Positions 9,901-17,092 of a DNA stretch of 57,509 nt are shown here, in pieces. The DNA comes from Bacteroidales bacterium. Its GTDB lineage: Bacteria; Bacteroidota; Bacteroidia; Bacteroidales; P3. Location: the NCBI GenBank assembly GCA_017940465.1, contig JAGAYN010000032.1, positions 1 to 57,509 of the forward strand, written 5' to 3'. Each line of letters opens with the position of its first letter. The stretch's first letter is position 1. Below the pieces are notes generated by a model. That model had not been told where the DNA came from. It saw nothing but the letters and a program-made list of their open reading frames with translations, and did no database searches. Made by a program: the position numbers and the translations under genes.

Positions 9901-12900
9901 CTGCCACGAAGGGGCGGCCGTTGGTGGCCAGCGTGTAGCCAGAGAAATCTATCTCGTAGGGCAGTGCATGCACCGAATCGCAGAGAACCATGGGGGTAGG
10001 CTGGACGGTATCCACAGGTTCTGCGCTTCCGTATACCACCTGGATATTGTCCACATGCAGGTCGTTGTCGGCGCCGTTGGCGGTGCTTTCGCCATAGAAA
10101 GCGATGCGGATTGCCTGTCCTGCGAAGGCGGCAAGCGAAAGGGTGGCGGAATCGCCTGTGGCAGGTATGGCGCGGTAACGGTAGGAGGTGGTGTCGCTCC
10201 ATTGCGCCAGGACGGTCCAGTGGGCTCCGCTGTCGGCAGTGGCTAGGACCATGAAGCGGTCGTCGGCAAGGCCCGATGCGGCAGTGTCTATCGCCTGGGT
10301 GGTGTTATACTTGGTGAGGGCATAGTCGAATTTCAGCTCGGCATTCCCCTCGATGTTCACTGGCGGGGTGACCATCCAGCGGTTGATGGAGCCGTAGATG
10401 TTCACCTTGAAATGCGGAGAACTCCCGAGGGCGGTCGTGACACGGGTCCATGCCGAGGTCGAGTTGCCGAGCGTGGCAGTGCCGGTGGCATCGTTGAAGA
10501 GGCCTGTATGCATGCTCCAGCAGGGGAAAAGGTCAGCAGCGGCATCCACGGCATCGAAATTCATGATCCATGGCATATCGATCACAGCGCAGCCTGTCTT
10601 GAAATTGGCGGTGCGCGGACGTGTGGGGTTGCCATAGCAGAAGGTGCTCACCTCTACGTTGTAGGTTGTGGCGGGAGAGAGTTGGGTGAGTGTGTAGCTG
10701 GTGTCGCTCACCAGGGCGCTGTCGGCCGTCGTGCCGTCGGTCCAGCGGACGATATAGTCGCCTACATGGGCAGGGTCATACCAGGTCAAGGTAGCCTCAT
10801 GGGCTGTGATGCTGTCCACACCGAACGTGGCCGGGCGATTGCACGAGCTGACCGTGTCCACCATCACATCGTCTATGTAGGAGGTGATATAGGTGCTTGC
10901 CGTGGAGGCCTGGATGATGGTGATACGGCTGCCCGTACCTGCATACCCATTGAGTTCCACCTCATATTCCTCCCAGTCGTTGCTGGCAGGGATGATGGTG
11001 GCCACACGCGTGAAGGTGGTGGTGTCGTCGGTGGCGCTGCTCACACCGACCAGCAGGCGCAGCTTGTTGAACTGCGTGTTGCCGGCCTTGTGCATGAACG
11101 ACACCTTGAGGGTGTTCACCGGCTCATCGAACTCGGGGAGGAAGAAGGCGGAGTAGATGTTGCGGGTAGCATTGGAATAGTAGGAGTAGAGCTTGAGAGA
11201 CTTCTCCCCACTATAGGATGTGGAGGAATTGATGACCACATAGGGGTAGTTGTTATACGCAATAGTTCCGATATTGGAGTACACACGGTTCCAGCAGCGA
11301 TCCATGCCCTCGGCAGCTCCGGCCGGCCAACTTTCAAAGTCGACCACATAGGGCAGCGTGGCTACAGGAATGCAAAGCGTGGAGGCCTCCGCCGGGCGGG
11401 ACATGGTGGCGTTGCCGTCGCTGCACACGCTGGAGACCTGAAGCGTATAGCTGGTGGCAGGAGCGAGGTCCTCTATGGTGTAGACGGTGTCGTTGAAGTC
11501 CACCGTGTCGGACCATTCACCGGAGGCAATGATGTAGCGGTAGCTGCCGTTGTCGGAAGCATCGCTGACAGTGAAGCTTATCGTGGTGGCGCTGACGCTG
11601 TCCACCCTCACACCCTCAATGCGCTGGCACAACGGAGCAGCGTGGATATCAAAGTCGGCCACATACCACCAGCCGCTAGTGGTGTTGGCATTGTGGCGCA
11701 TGGCCATGCGGGCACCGGAGGGGGCACTGGCGAAGGTGAAGGTCTCCTGCTGGTAGGGACCATAGTAGTCGGACGCGGTCAGAGTGCGCACCACGACAAA
11801 CGTGGTGGTGTCGGTGGCATCGGTCAGGTAGCCCACATCGAACGTGCCCGACGAGGCATTGTAGGAACGGGTGCTCATGGCGAGCTCCAGGCCGCTGATG
11901 TCGTCGGCCGTCTCCGGCATCACAAAGACATCCTTGGAACCGGCGGCGCTGGGGACTATCTTCAGCGAGTAGCCCGTGGGGAAGGCGTAGGTGGAGGAGT
12001 GGCTGGCATTGAACAGGGCCACATAGCCTCCTGTGCTGCTCTTGAAGTACTGCCAGCAGGGCATCATGCCGCCCGCCACAGCGTCGGAGTAGCCGTTGGA
12101 GAGGTCCTCATAAGAGGTGAAATCCTCGTGCAGGGGGACCTGTATGGGGCCGCATCCTGTGCGGAAGGTGGTGCTGGTGGCGCCCGTCAGGGAGTCGGAG
12201 CAGAGGGTGTGCACCATGACAGTATACAAGGTGCTGGGCTCAAGTCCGCTGAGGGTGTAGGTGTTTGAGAAGATTTCCAGGCTGTCGCCCGCCGAGGTGC
12301 GGACGATGAAGTGGGTGGAGCCATTGGGGTCGGCGATGTTGAGGGTGGCCGAATAGGCGTCGATGCTGGAGACGGTGACCTGCGAAGGCTTCACGCAGCC
12401 GGCCAGTTCCTCCACCACCACGTTGTCAATACAGGCGGCGCTGTTGCGGCCACGGATAGCCATGCGGCCCGTGCTGCGACCGGCAAAGGTGACGCTGAAG
12501 GTCTCCCACCCTGTTCCGGCACCCGGCTCGCAGACGGCAATGGGGATGAAGGTCGTCTCGTCGGTGGGGTCGGTGACAACACCCACCTCGACGCCGCTGC
12601 GGGAATAGGCACTGCGCACATCGAGGGTGAGCATCAGCTGGTCGGGGCTGTCCTCAAACTCGGGGAGGACCATCAGCGGATGGCGATTGGAGGCGCCGCC
12701 CACATACACACAGCTTCCACCGTCGGAACTATAGGTTGTCGAAGAGTTGATGTAGAGGAAACTGTAGGTGGGGGGATTAGGAACGGTCCAGCAGAAGAGG
12801 TTGTTGATGAAAGCGGCGGTCTGCGAGGCGGTGACGTGGCCGTTCAGGGCATTGAAGTTCTCGCTCCACGGCAGGTCGGTGTGTTGCACCGTGACGCAGG

Positions 12901-13636
12901 GAGTGCGGAAGGGGGTGCGTATAGGATAGGTGTAGGTGCCGTCGGGGCAGATGGCCACCACCTCGACCGTATAGGCCGTATTGGCCGTCAGGCCGGAGAA
13001 GGAGCCGGAGGTGGAGGTGGTCAGCAGGCTGTCCACCATGGTGGTGCCCACCAGCAGGCGGGCGCAGTAGTTGGCGGTGCCGGCAGTGTCGGTAATGGCG
13101 AAGTCGGCTGCGGTGGCGGTGACATTGCTCACCGCGACCGACAGCGGACGCGGGCAGGTGGAGGCCACGGCTGGGTCAACGGGATAGATCACGTTGGTAA
13201 TGCCGCTGTGGTTGTAGTTTCCGCAAGTGGAAGTGGAGATGTGCAGCCACGTGGAGTTCATCGTGCCACTGCCATAGGCGGCATTGTAGCTGTTGCAGTT
13301 GAACCCGGAAGGGGTAAGCTCGATGCCCGCAGAGGGGTCGTCGTAGCGCACCCAGCTCAGGAACGAGCCGCTCATGCTGTAGGTGAAGTGCTCGTCGTAG
13401 GTGGCGATGGAGTCGAGCGCATCAATGAGATGGATGCTGCCGTTCCAGCGCACACCCCACACCACGACGGTGGGTGTGTAGGCGGCCGTGCCGTCGTCCC
13501 AGCCGATACAGACGACCGAACTGTTCGGCCCGCTGCCGGCCCAGAACTGCACGTCGCTTTCATTGATTGTCGGTTGGGCTACCAGACCTGTGGCCAGGGT
13601 CAGCCCAAGAGCGAGTGTTAGTAGTTTTTTGACCAT
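6974..13636 (-). CDS. Giant T9SS-exported modular surface protein under cobalamin riboswitch control
   Basis: A 2220-residue protein starting at the ATG at 13636, where a signal peptide begins (MVKKLLTLALG). The frame is open 54 bases further upstream, but that start would bury the signal peptide. In order: a Trp/Gly module (about 25-90), five alternations of a fibronectin III-like and a MAM-like (choice-of-anchor J) module (about 150-1420, each pair about 250 residues), three more Trp/Gly modules (from about 1442, 1577 and 1746; core YWVGSG...AWG), a surface-protein domain (about 1913-2135; DFAVFENSF, then VEVSSDG) and a T9SS type A sorting domain (about 2152-2220; WPNPTADVL, ending VKR). 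The gene follows a cobalamin riboswitch and its own promoter and ends in its own terminator, so it is monocistronic. A role in corrinoid capture is inferred from the riboswitch, not from a recognised binding site. Confidence 0.85.
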   Translation of the reverse strand: MVKKLLTLALGLTLATGLVAQPTINESDVQFWAGSGPNSSVVCIGWDDGTAAYTPTVVVWGVRWNGSIHLIDALDSIATYDEHFTYSMSGSFLSWVRYDDPSAGIELTPSGFNCNSYNAAYGSGTMNSTWLHISTSTCGNYNHSGITNVIYPVDPAVASTCPRPLSVAVSNVTATAADFAITDTAGTANYCARLLVGTTMVDSLLTTSTSGSFSGLTANTAYTVEVVAICPDGTYTYPIRTPFRTPCVTVQHTDLPWSENFNALNGHVTASQTAAFINNLFCWTVPNPPTYSFLYINSSTTYSSDGGSCVYVGGASNRHPLMVLPEFEDSPDQLMLTLDVRSAYSRSGVEVGVVTDPTDETTFIPIAVCEPGAGTGWETFSVTFAGRSTGRMAIRGRNSAACIDNVVVEELAGCVKPSQVTVSSIDAYSATLNIADPNGSTHFIVRTSAGDSLEIFSNTYTLSGLEPSTLYTVMVHTLCSDSLTGATSTTFRTGCGPIQVPLHEDFTSYEDLSNGYSDAVAGGMMPCWQYFKSSTGGYVALFNASHSSTYAFPTGYSLKIVPSAAGSKDVFVMPETADDISGLELAMSTRSYNASSGTFDVGYLTDATDTTTFVVVRTLTASDYYGPYQQETFTFASAPSGARMAMRHNANTTSGWWYVADFDIHAAPLCQRIEGVRVDSVSATTISFTVSDASDNGSYRYIIASGEWSDTVDFNDTVYTIEDLAPATSYTLQVSSVCSDGNATMSRPAEASTLCIPVATLPYVVDFESWPAGAAEGMDRCWNRVYSNIGTIAYNNYPYVVINSSTSYSGEKSLKLYSYYSNATRNIYSAFFLPEFDEPVNTLKVSFMHKAGNTQFNKLRLLVGVSSATDDTTTFTRVATIIPASNDWEEYEVELNGYAGTGSRITIIQASTASTYITSYIDDVMVDTVSSCNRPATFGVDSITAHEATLTWYDPAHVGDYIVRWTDGTTADSALVSDTSYTLTQLSPATTYNVEVSTFCYGNPTRPRTANFKTGCAVIDMPWIMNFDAVDAAADLFPCWSMHTGLFNDATGTATLGNSTSAWTRVTTALGSSPHFKVNIYGSINRWMVTPPVNIEGNAELKFDYALTKYNTTQAIDTAASGLADDRFMVLATADSGAHWTVLAQWSDTTSYRYRAIPATGDSATLSLAAFAGQAIRIAFYGESTANGADNDLHVDNIQVVYGSAEPVDTVQPTPMVLCDSVHALPYEIDFSGYTLATNGRPFVAAAPLPDCWTVVGNGRFTADYDTTADASLWFSGIGTASSINNYGCVTVNDPFFSFIAYGNYDGTYPTFVANQQNYGTRKYAVLPPFDQALSGTRLTFDHRTSARNGAALLVGYIVNDTSDFVAVDSIPTDYRVLHHDTIDFTQLDSIPADARLTFLWKSTDTIHMNDAPGNYFCGIDNLKVSLVTNDTTTPADTTVAPVDATIAASDILYWVGSGPAEAILVVMDGTNARAWGYRFDPSDDVTAMDMAVDIDAADHRLVYTILDYTTYEMGFAYKEYPVEIVVPDTRFKVDGVLADDGDMLSDYDLYNGAVVVVSSIAADLWATSIVPATVAARPVDATIAMDDVTCWLGEGENSAVVAINWGSPDTALAWGLHFSGTPTIQQAIVDLANADPRLSVDNPLAIADITYSSDNTNLSFQTSMPGNYLQFILNGNSNAGWSTVVTDGSFLKIGESAFGTGIDSIPYAGQWFPMGGVVWSTEIHPVDAIDTTTPSDTTITPATDPVDATIAFSDILYWVGSGSDSAAFIVSFGQPDTAFAWGFLFNGSATAQVMVDSIAAADPRFWVDGDPSSGGDIHFVLENGDTLGLSPVNPAVGYNFWWTNLNGLSTFGTSTALQNGDVFKFGDINSATPWDFQYGYNMQNAWEKAPTPVSVPDTTGGNPGPGPGPDPEHGPFCGPVGTEGCNAIAADSSVFVAWATGCTVERGPQNISVANSPMVDHGEIEYVFGPVSLTDNINVLSLGDGGSATLTFDYPITNGDGPDFAVFENSFNDSFLELAFVEVSSDGERFVRFPATSLTQTHTQTSSTGNTDPTFINNLAGKFRRGYGTPFDLEELRDSVGINIDSITHVRIVDVVGSINPQYGTYDAFGHIINDPWPTPGPSGGFDLAGVGVIHHTDTTTVGIADAVAEVEHVWPNPTADVLNVSVSRPVEAALYDLTGRPVGRFSLTAGIQVLDLSGLPAGVYMLRAGGSVTKIVKR

Positions 13637-13821
13637 TGTTTTGATACTGTTTTTTGTTAATAAAATTGGTTTTCCATACAGTATCGGCACAAATCAAGGG
13701 GAAAATACCAGCCGTCAAGGCAGAGGCGACCGCAATCCGTTGCACACACCACGCACGGGGTGCATCCCATTGCGTCAAGCCGGGCACTTTTCCTCGAAAG
13801 TGATACCGATCACATCGTTCT
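13637..13821 (-). promoter_or_regulatory. Leader between cobalamin aptamer and start codon (expression platform)
   Basis: About 185 bases separate the B12 box from the start codon. The segment is rich in GTGC/GCAC words able to form alternative hairpins, for example around 13748-13767, but I see no clean stem followed by a T run. The platform type (terminator or start-site masking) is therefore undecided. The 30 bases just before the start are AT-rich, as usual for Bacteroidota translation starts. Confidence 0.4.
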
Positions 13822-13985
13822 GGCAGGTCTTCTGGCTTGCTCGCGAGGCTCCGGTCTTCCCATGCACATATAACTGCGCACAGTGACCTAACAGATTGGG
13901 CCTCAACTCTCGAGCTTACAGCAGCGGGACTGCGCCGGACTTGCACCGGCTTCCCTTTTCACACCCCTCGGGGGTGACCAAAACG
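13822..13985 (-). promoter_or_regulatory. Cobalamin (vitamin B12) riboswitch aptamer
   Basis: Read on the minus strand, the conserved core appears in order: GGGAAGCCGGTG, the stem-loop GCCGGTGCAAGTCCGGC (13950-13934), CCCGCTGCTGTAAGC, then a spacer with GGTCACTGTGCGC, and finally the B12 box GCCAGAAGACCTGCC (13836-13822), which differs by one base from the classical sequence. Such aptamers bind adenosyl- or methylcobalamin and usually lower expression when B12 is plentiful. The only gene downstream on this strand is the giant T9SS cargo gene starting at 13636. Confidence 0.95.
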
Positions 13986-13989
13986 GCGG

Positions 13990-14020
13990 CAAAAGTACAA
14001 AATAAAAACCACCCGGCAAA
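13990..14020 (-). promoter_or_regulatory. Housekeeping-type promoter of the riboswitch transcript
   Basis: The minus strand has TTTG (14020-14017), 19 bases of spacer, then TACTTTTG (13997-13990), matching the Bacteroidota -33/-7 consensus. The predicted start of transcription, near 13983, falls at the first base of the aptamer. Confidence 0.8.
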
Positions 14021-14145
14021 AAAAATATTCCTCCACCCTCCGATTTCCGCCCCCGAACGCCCCATCCCACCCTTGAAAGCCATAACCAGCTGCCCGGGCC
14101 ACGGCCCGCTGCAGGCACACGTCCCCGCCGCCGTCCGGGGCTCAC
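13998..14145. other. Intergenic region, nothing further seen
   Basis: Apart from the -33 element at 14017-14020 and A-rich tracts near 14018-14028, this stretch holds C-rich sequence with no open frame, repeat or hairpin that I can support. Confidence 0.4.
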
Positions 14146-14177
14146 AAAAAAAATGCCGCCCCGAAGCGGGACAGCAT
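14146..14177 (-). terminator. Terminator of the DksA-like gene
   Basis: An 11-bp stem containing two G-U pairs (14167-14177 with 14153-14163) and a three-base loop is followed on the minus strand by eight T (14146-14153). It lies 39 bp beyond the stop codon at 14217. Confidence 0.8.
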
Positions 14178-14216
14178 TGAAGAAATGTCAAAATGTATGA
14201 TGGTATGAAAAGAATG

Positions 14217-14618
14217 CTAACGGCGGCGCTTGCTGGCCTCCTTGGCCTCGACGGTCATGGTGGCGTGGGGCACAATCATGAGGCGCTCCTTGGGGATGAG
14301 CTCGCCCGTGGCCTGGCAGATGCCGTAGGTGCCGTTCTCGATGCGCACGAGGGCGGCGCGGAGGTCGCGGATGAACTTCTGCTGGCGCACGGCCAGTTTC
14401 TGGTTCTCCTCCTTGAGCAGGGTGTTGCTCCCCTCTTCGAGGGTCTTGAAGGTGGGCGAGGTGTCGCTCACGTCGTTCTCGCTTCCGGCCACGGCCTGCT
14501 GCAGCATCTCAAGGTCCTTCTCGGCCTTTGCGATCTTGCCGAGAATCAGTTCCTTGAACTCCTGCAACTCTTCCTCGGAGTAGCGGTTCTTCTCTCTGGG
14601 GGCTTCTTGTGCTTTCAT
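14217..14618 (-). CDS. TraR/DksA-family transcription factor lacking the zinc-binding cysteines
   Basis: A 133-residue protein. The N-terminal two-thirds form the long coiled coil of DksA, which reaches into the RNA polymerase secondary channel. The C-terminus has the family signature YGICQATGELIPKERL and then PHATMTVEAK. Of the four Cys of the classical zinc finger only the first remains, the usual state in Bacteroidota. It probably tunes transcription initiation, including of rRNA genes, together with ppGpp. I chose the start at 14618 because the family begins near the MKAQEAP segment; an ATG 66 bases upstream would add an unrelated basic tail and include the promoter. It lies 65 bp beyond the rimM stop with its own terminator. 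Confidence 0.88.
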   Translation of the reverse strand: MKAQEAPREKNRYSEEELQEFKELILGKIAKAEKDLEMLQQAVAGSENDVSDTSPTFKTLEEGSNTLLKEENQKLAVRQQKFIRDLRAALVRIENGTYGICQATGELIPKERLMIVPHATMTVEAKEASKRRR

Positions 14619-14636
14619 GATGCGTCGTTTTGGTGG

Positions 14637-14644
14637 CAAAAATA
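14637..14644 (-). promoter_or_regulatory. Candidate -7 element of the DksA-like gene
   Basis: TATTTTTG on the minus strand fits TANNTTTG and lies 19 bp before the chosen start codon. I see no -33 TTTG at the proper distance. Just upstream is an 8-bp inverted repeat TTTCTCCT/AGGAGAAA that could be a weak end point for the rimM transcript. Confidence 0.4.
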
Positions 14645-14683
14645 GGTATTTTTCTCCTATCGGGAGGAGAAAATGTTTCAACA

Positions 14684-15223
14684 CTATGTGTTAATATCAC
14701 CCAGATACAAATCAATCAATCCGTTAGGGGCCTTGATGCGGAGCGTTTTTTGGTCACGGTCCACCTCTGTTATCACCTCGTCGATGACGGGGATGAGTAT
14801 CTCCACGCCGTTTTTCAACACTTGGAAGAGCGGCTGCGCCGGGAAGTCGATGACCGAAGCCAGGGTGCCGATGTCGCCACGCTCCTCGTCTATCACCTTG
14901 AAACCCACCACTTCATGGAAGTAGAACTTGTTGCCTTCCAGCTTGGGCAGCATGGTGAGGGGCAGGTATACCTCGCGGCCGGCCAGAGCGGCGGTTTGCT
15001 CGGCGGTGAGGTCCTCGAAGGTGACGACGGCCTTGTTGCCGTTGAGGTTGTCCACATGGAAGAAGTAGGGCACCAGCTGCCCCTTCACCTCGACAAAGGC
15101 CGAGTCGAGCCCCAGGTAGTCCTCCGGCGTGTCCACGTCGAGGAAGAGCACCATCTGGCCCTTGTAGCCCCAGGGCTTGGTGATGCGCCCCAGCTGATAG
15201 CAGTCTTTGATTTCCATATACAT
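14684..15223 (-). CDS. rimM: Ribosome maturation factor RimM
   Basis: A protein of about 180 residues. It contains the RimM N-terminal beta-barrel with the family signature LGRITKPWGYKGQM and the C-terminal PRC-barrel, including the FYFHEVVGFKV strand and the closing RIKAPNGLIDLYL segment. RimM binds S19 and helps assemble the head of the 30S subunit. It follows rpsP on the same strand, the widespread rpsP-rimM pairing. The start is either 15223 or 15217 (two in-frame ATG six bases apart). A strong hairpin lies just 12 bases before the first of them, which may limit its expression relative to rpsP. Confidence 0.93.
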   Translation of the reverse strand: MYMEIKDCYQLGRITKPWGYKGQMVLFLDVDTPEDYLGLDSAFVEVKGQLVPYFFHVDNLNGNKAVVTFEDLTAEQTAALAGREVYLPLTMLPKLEGNKFYFHEVVGFKVIDEERGDIGTLASVIDFPAQPLFQVLKNGVEILIPVIDEVITEVDRDQKTLRIKAPNGLIDLYLGDINT

Positions 15224-15235
15224 ATAATTTAATAA

Positions 15236-15260
15236 GGGGAAGCGCACGGTGCACTTCCCC
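15236..15260 (-). terminator. Strong hairpin between rpsP and rimM (attenuator or partial terminator)
   Basis: An 11-bp stem with one G-U pair (GGGGAAG... pairing with ...CTTCCCC) and a three-base loop is followed on the minus strand by TTATTAAATTAT. The T tract is imperfect, so it may terminate only part of the transcripts. It sits within the 78-bp gap between rpsP and rimM. Confidence 0.65.
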
Positions 15261-15301
15261 GGATGATGACTGTTGTCGGAAGGATGACTGTCGCCACGCG
15301 G

Positions 15302-15871
15302 TCAAGCCTCGGCAGGGGCCTCGGTCTCGGCGGCGGGGGCATCGCCTTCGGCGGCCTCGCCGGCATCGGCGGCAGCGGCCTCGGCCTTGGCGGCAGCCTC
15401 GGCCTCCAGGGCGGCCTGGCGCTTGGCGGCGATGGCGCTCTGCTTGGCCTCATTGGCCTTCTTCTCGGCCTCAAGACGGGCCTTGCGGGTGTTGCGAGCC
15501 GCGTTCTCGGCCTCGCTCTTCACATTGGCGATCTTGGCCTCTTTGGCCTGCAGCCACTCGTTGAAACGGCCGTCGGCCACCTCCTGGGTGATAGCGCCCT
15601 TCTCGACGCCAATCTGCAGGTGGCGGCGAAGCAGCACGCCTTTATAGCTGAGGATGCGACGCACCGTGTCGCTCGGTTGGGCACCATTCTTCACCCACTC
15701 GACGGCGCGGTCGAAGTTGAGGTCGATGGTGGCGGGGTTGGTCAACGGATTGTAGGTGCCAAGCTTCTCGATAAATCTTCCATCTCGAGGTGCACGACCA
15801 TCCGCAACAACGATGTGGTAGAAAGGCTGATTCTTCTTACCATGACGCTGAAGTCTAATTCTTGCTGGCAT
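15302..15871 (-). CDS. rpsP: 30S ribosomal protein S16 with long C-terminal tail
   Basis: A 189-residue protein whose first about 85 residues are S16 ([18 protein letters not shown], then [13 protein letters not shown] and [12 protein letters not shown]). The remaining about 100 residues are an Ala/Glu/Lys-rich helical tail. S16 in most phyla is 80-90 residues long; extended tails are common in Bacteroidota, so this is expected rather than a fusion. It stabilises the 16S body during 30S assembly. It has its own housekeeping promoter and is followed by the hairpin and rimM. Confidence 0.95.
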   Translation of the reverse strand: MPARIRLQRHGKKNQPFYHIVVADGRAPRDGRFIEKLGTYNPLTNPATIDLNFDRAVEWVKNGAQPSDTVRRILSYKGVLLRRHLQIGVEKGAITQEVADGRFNEWLQAKEAKIANVKSEAENAARNTRKARLEAEKKANEAKQSAIAAKRQAALEAEAAAKAEAAAADAGEAAEGDAPAAETEAPAEA

Positions 15872-15924
15872 AATTGCTTAATTTTTAATTGTTTATTGTG
15901 ATTTTGTTGTTAATTAACAGACTG

Positions 15925-15956
15925 CAAAGATACAACCTTTTGCGAAACTGACCAAA
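15925..15956 (-). promoter_or_regulatory. Housekeeping promoter of rpsP-rimM
   Basis: The minus strand has TTTG (15956-15953), 20 bases, then TATCTTTG (15932-15925), followed by GCA-like sequence. The start codon of rpsP is 53 bp downstream. Confidence 0.75.
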
Positions 15957-16022
15957 TTTATTTTCATCCCCACCCGGATTTTTCTCCCGCACACCGCCCT
16001 GTTTTTTATCTCCACACCCATG

Positions 16023-16047
16023 CAATAAATGCCGAAAACGCGCGTTA
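16023..16047 (+). promoter_or_regulatory. CAATAAA-N13-CGTTA promoter-like element before the toxin-antitoxin pair
   Basis: CAATAAA (16023-16029), 13 bases, CGTTA (16043-16047), then TGGGGG. The antitoxin start codon is 26 bp further on. No TANNTTTG element is present between here and the gene. Confidence 0.65.
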
Positions 16048-16073
16048 TGGGGGCGAACAAAGCATAGAAAACG

Positions 16074-16304
16074 ATGCAAACCTCCAGTGTAAACAACGCA
16101 AGCACACCGGCCCTGCAGGGGGTGTACCTCAACATTCCGATGGCAGACTGGTCACTGCTGAAGGAACTCATCCAACGATTCGGATGGCAGTCGGAGACGC
16201 GCGAACAGCTGCTCGACCGCTTCATCGCCACCCGCCCCCAGACACCCGCCCTCAGCGAGGACGAGATCATGGCGGAAGTCCACGCAGCCAGACACGGCCT
16301 ATGA
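16074..16304 (+). CDS. Antitoxin of a PIN-domain toxin-antitoxin pair
   Basis: A 76-residue protein with a central segment VYLNIPMADWSLLKELIQ, typical of short Bacteroidota antitoxins paired with PIN toxins, and a C-terminal acidic helix (ALSEDEIMAEVHAA) likely to wrap the toxin. It shows no obvious DNA-binding motif of its own. Its stop overlaps the toxin start (ATGA, 16301-16304), so the two are translationally coupled with the antitoxin first, the usual order. The assignment rests on size, position and the partner more than on the sequence alone. Confidence 0.8.
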   Translation: MQTSSVNNASTPALQGVYLNIPMADWSLLKELIQRFGWQSETREQLLDRFIATRPQTPALSEDEIMAEVHAARHGL

Positions 16305-16702
16305 GGGTCATTCTCGACTGCAACATCTGGGTCTCCTTCCTCATCGGCCACAAGCTGGACGCCATGCGGAAGATACTCGCCACCCCATCGGTCGAGGTCT
16401 ACTCCTGCCCGCAACTGGTGGCGGAGTTGATTGACGTCGTCCGGCGCGACAAAATACGCCGACACGTCAAAGACAGCGACACCGAAGACCTCCTACGCAT
16501 CATCCGCGCCTACTGCAAGACCGTGGACCCGAAAGCGACAACCGCCACCGGACTCCGCGACGCCAAAGACCTCTACCTCCTCGCGCTGGCAGAGACCGTG
16601 GAGGCCGACTGCCTGGTGAGCGGCGACGCCGACCTCCTCGTGCTCGGGCACCACAAGGGCACCCGCATGATGCGGCTGGCGGAATTCCTCGGTACCCTCT
16701 AG
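16301..16702 (+). CDS. PIN-domain ribonuclease toxin
   Basis: A 133-residue PIN-fold protein. It has the first catalytic Asp in VILDCNIWVSFL, a Glu in LVAELIDVV, and the Asp pair of the C-terminal half in GLRDAKDLYLL and ADCLVSGDADLLVLG. Together these form the Mg-binding site of VapC-like and related PIN RNases. It probably cleaves RNA when freed from its antitoxin. The start at 16301 overlaps the antitoxin stop by four bases. A longer frame exists upstream but runs inside the antitoxin gene. The targets cannot be told from the sequence. Confidence 0.88.
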   Translation: MRVILDCNIWVSFLIGHKLDAMRKILATPSVEVYSCPQLVAELIDVVRRDKIRRHVKDSDTEDLLRIIRAYCKTVDPKATTATGLRDAKDLYLLALAETVEADCLVSGDADLLVLGHHKGTRMMRLAEFLGTL

Positions 16703-16847
16703 CCTCCCCCACCCCGCCGCCTCCGCTGTTTCCCCGCTTTTTTTGAAATAAATCCTGCGGCAGGCATACTAAAAGGAACCGGGGCGCGTTACCATATCAC
16801 CGCAGCGTCCCCTGCGCCGCGCCCTCCCCACCACGTTGATTCCCAGC

Positions 16848-16957
16848 ACCAAGTCCGTACCAACCCTATACCAAGTCTATACCATCTCTATACCAAGTCT
16901 ATGGTAGGTCCGAGAATACTCCGTGATTGCTCCGAGAATACTCCGAGGATGGAGCGG
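16848..16957. repeat. Array A: ten degenerate repeats with an 11-bp period
   Basis: Ten consecutive 11-mers without a single length change. Five are of the form ACCAAGTCTAT (16848-16902) and four of the form GAATACTCCGA (16903-16946), closed by one degenerate unit. The array fills part of the 390-bp gap between the PIN toxin gene and the promoter of the MATE operon. The rest of that gap (16703-16847) holds no open frame or hairpin that I can support. Confidence 0.85.
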
Positions 16958-16997
16958 CGACGGGACGGCCCCTGGCGAGAAAAAAAGGGCGGGGGCA

Positions 16998-17023
16998 CAA
17001 TAATATGGCGGGGGGGTGCGTTA
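16998..17023 (+). promoter_or_regulatory. CAATAAT-N14-CGTTA promoter-like element of the MATE-murB operon
   Basis: CAATAAT (16998-17004) is followed after 14 bases, one more than in the other six copies, by CGTTA (17019-17023) and GGGG. The MATE start codon is 69 bp downstream. Confidence 0.5.
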
Positions 17024-17092
17024 GGGGTGGGTTAGAAACCGTGTCTGCACGGGCGGCGGAAAGCGCCCACGCAGGCTGACAGACACACCCTG

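Noticed and set aside
14654-14671. Inverted repeat TTTCTCCT/AGGAGAAA as the rimM terminator
   Set aside because: No T run follows on the minus strand, and it abuts the candidate promoter of the next gene. I mention it only as a weak end point.
16787-16791. Additional CGTTA at 16787 as another copy of the bipartite promoter
   Set aside because: The sequence 20 bp upstream does not read CAATA, and no gene starts nearby.
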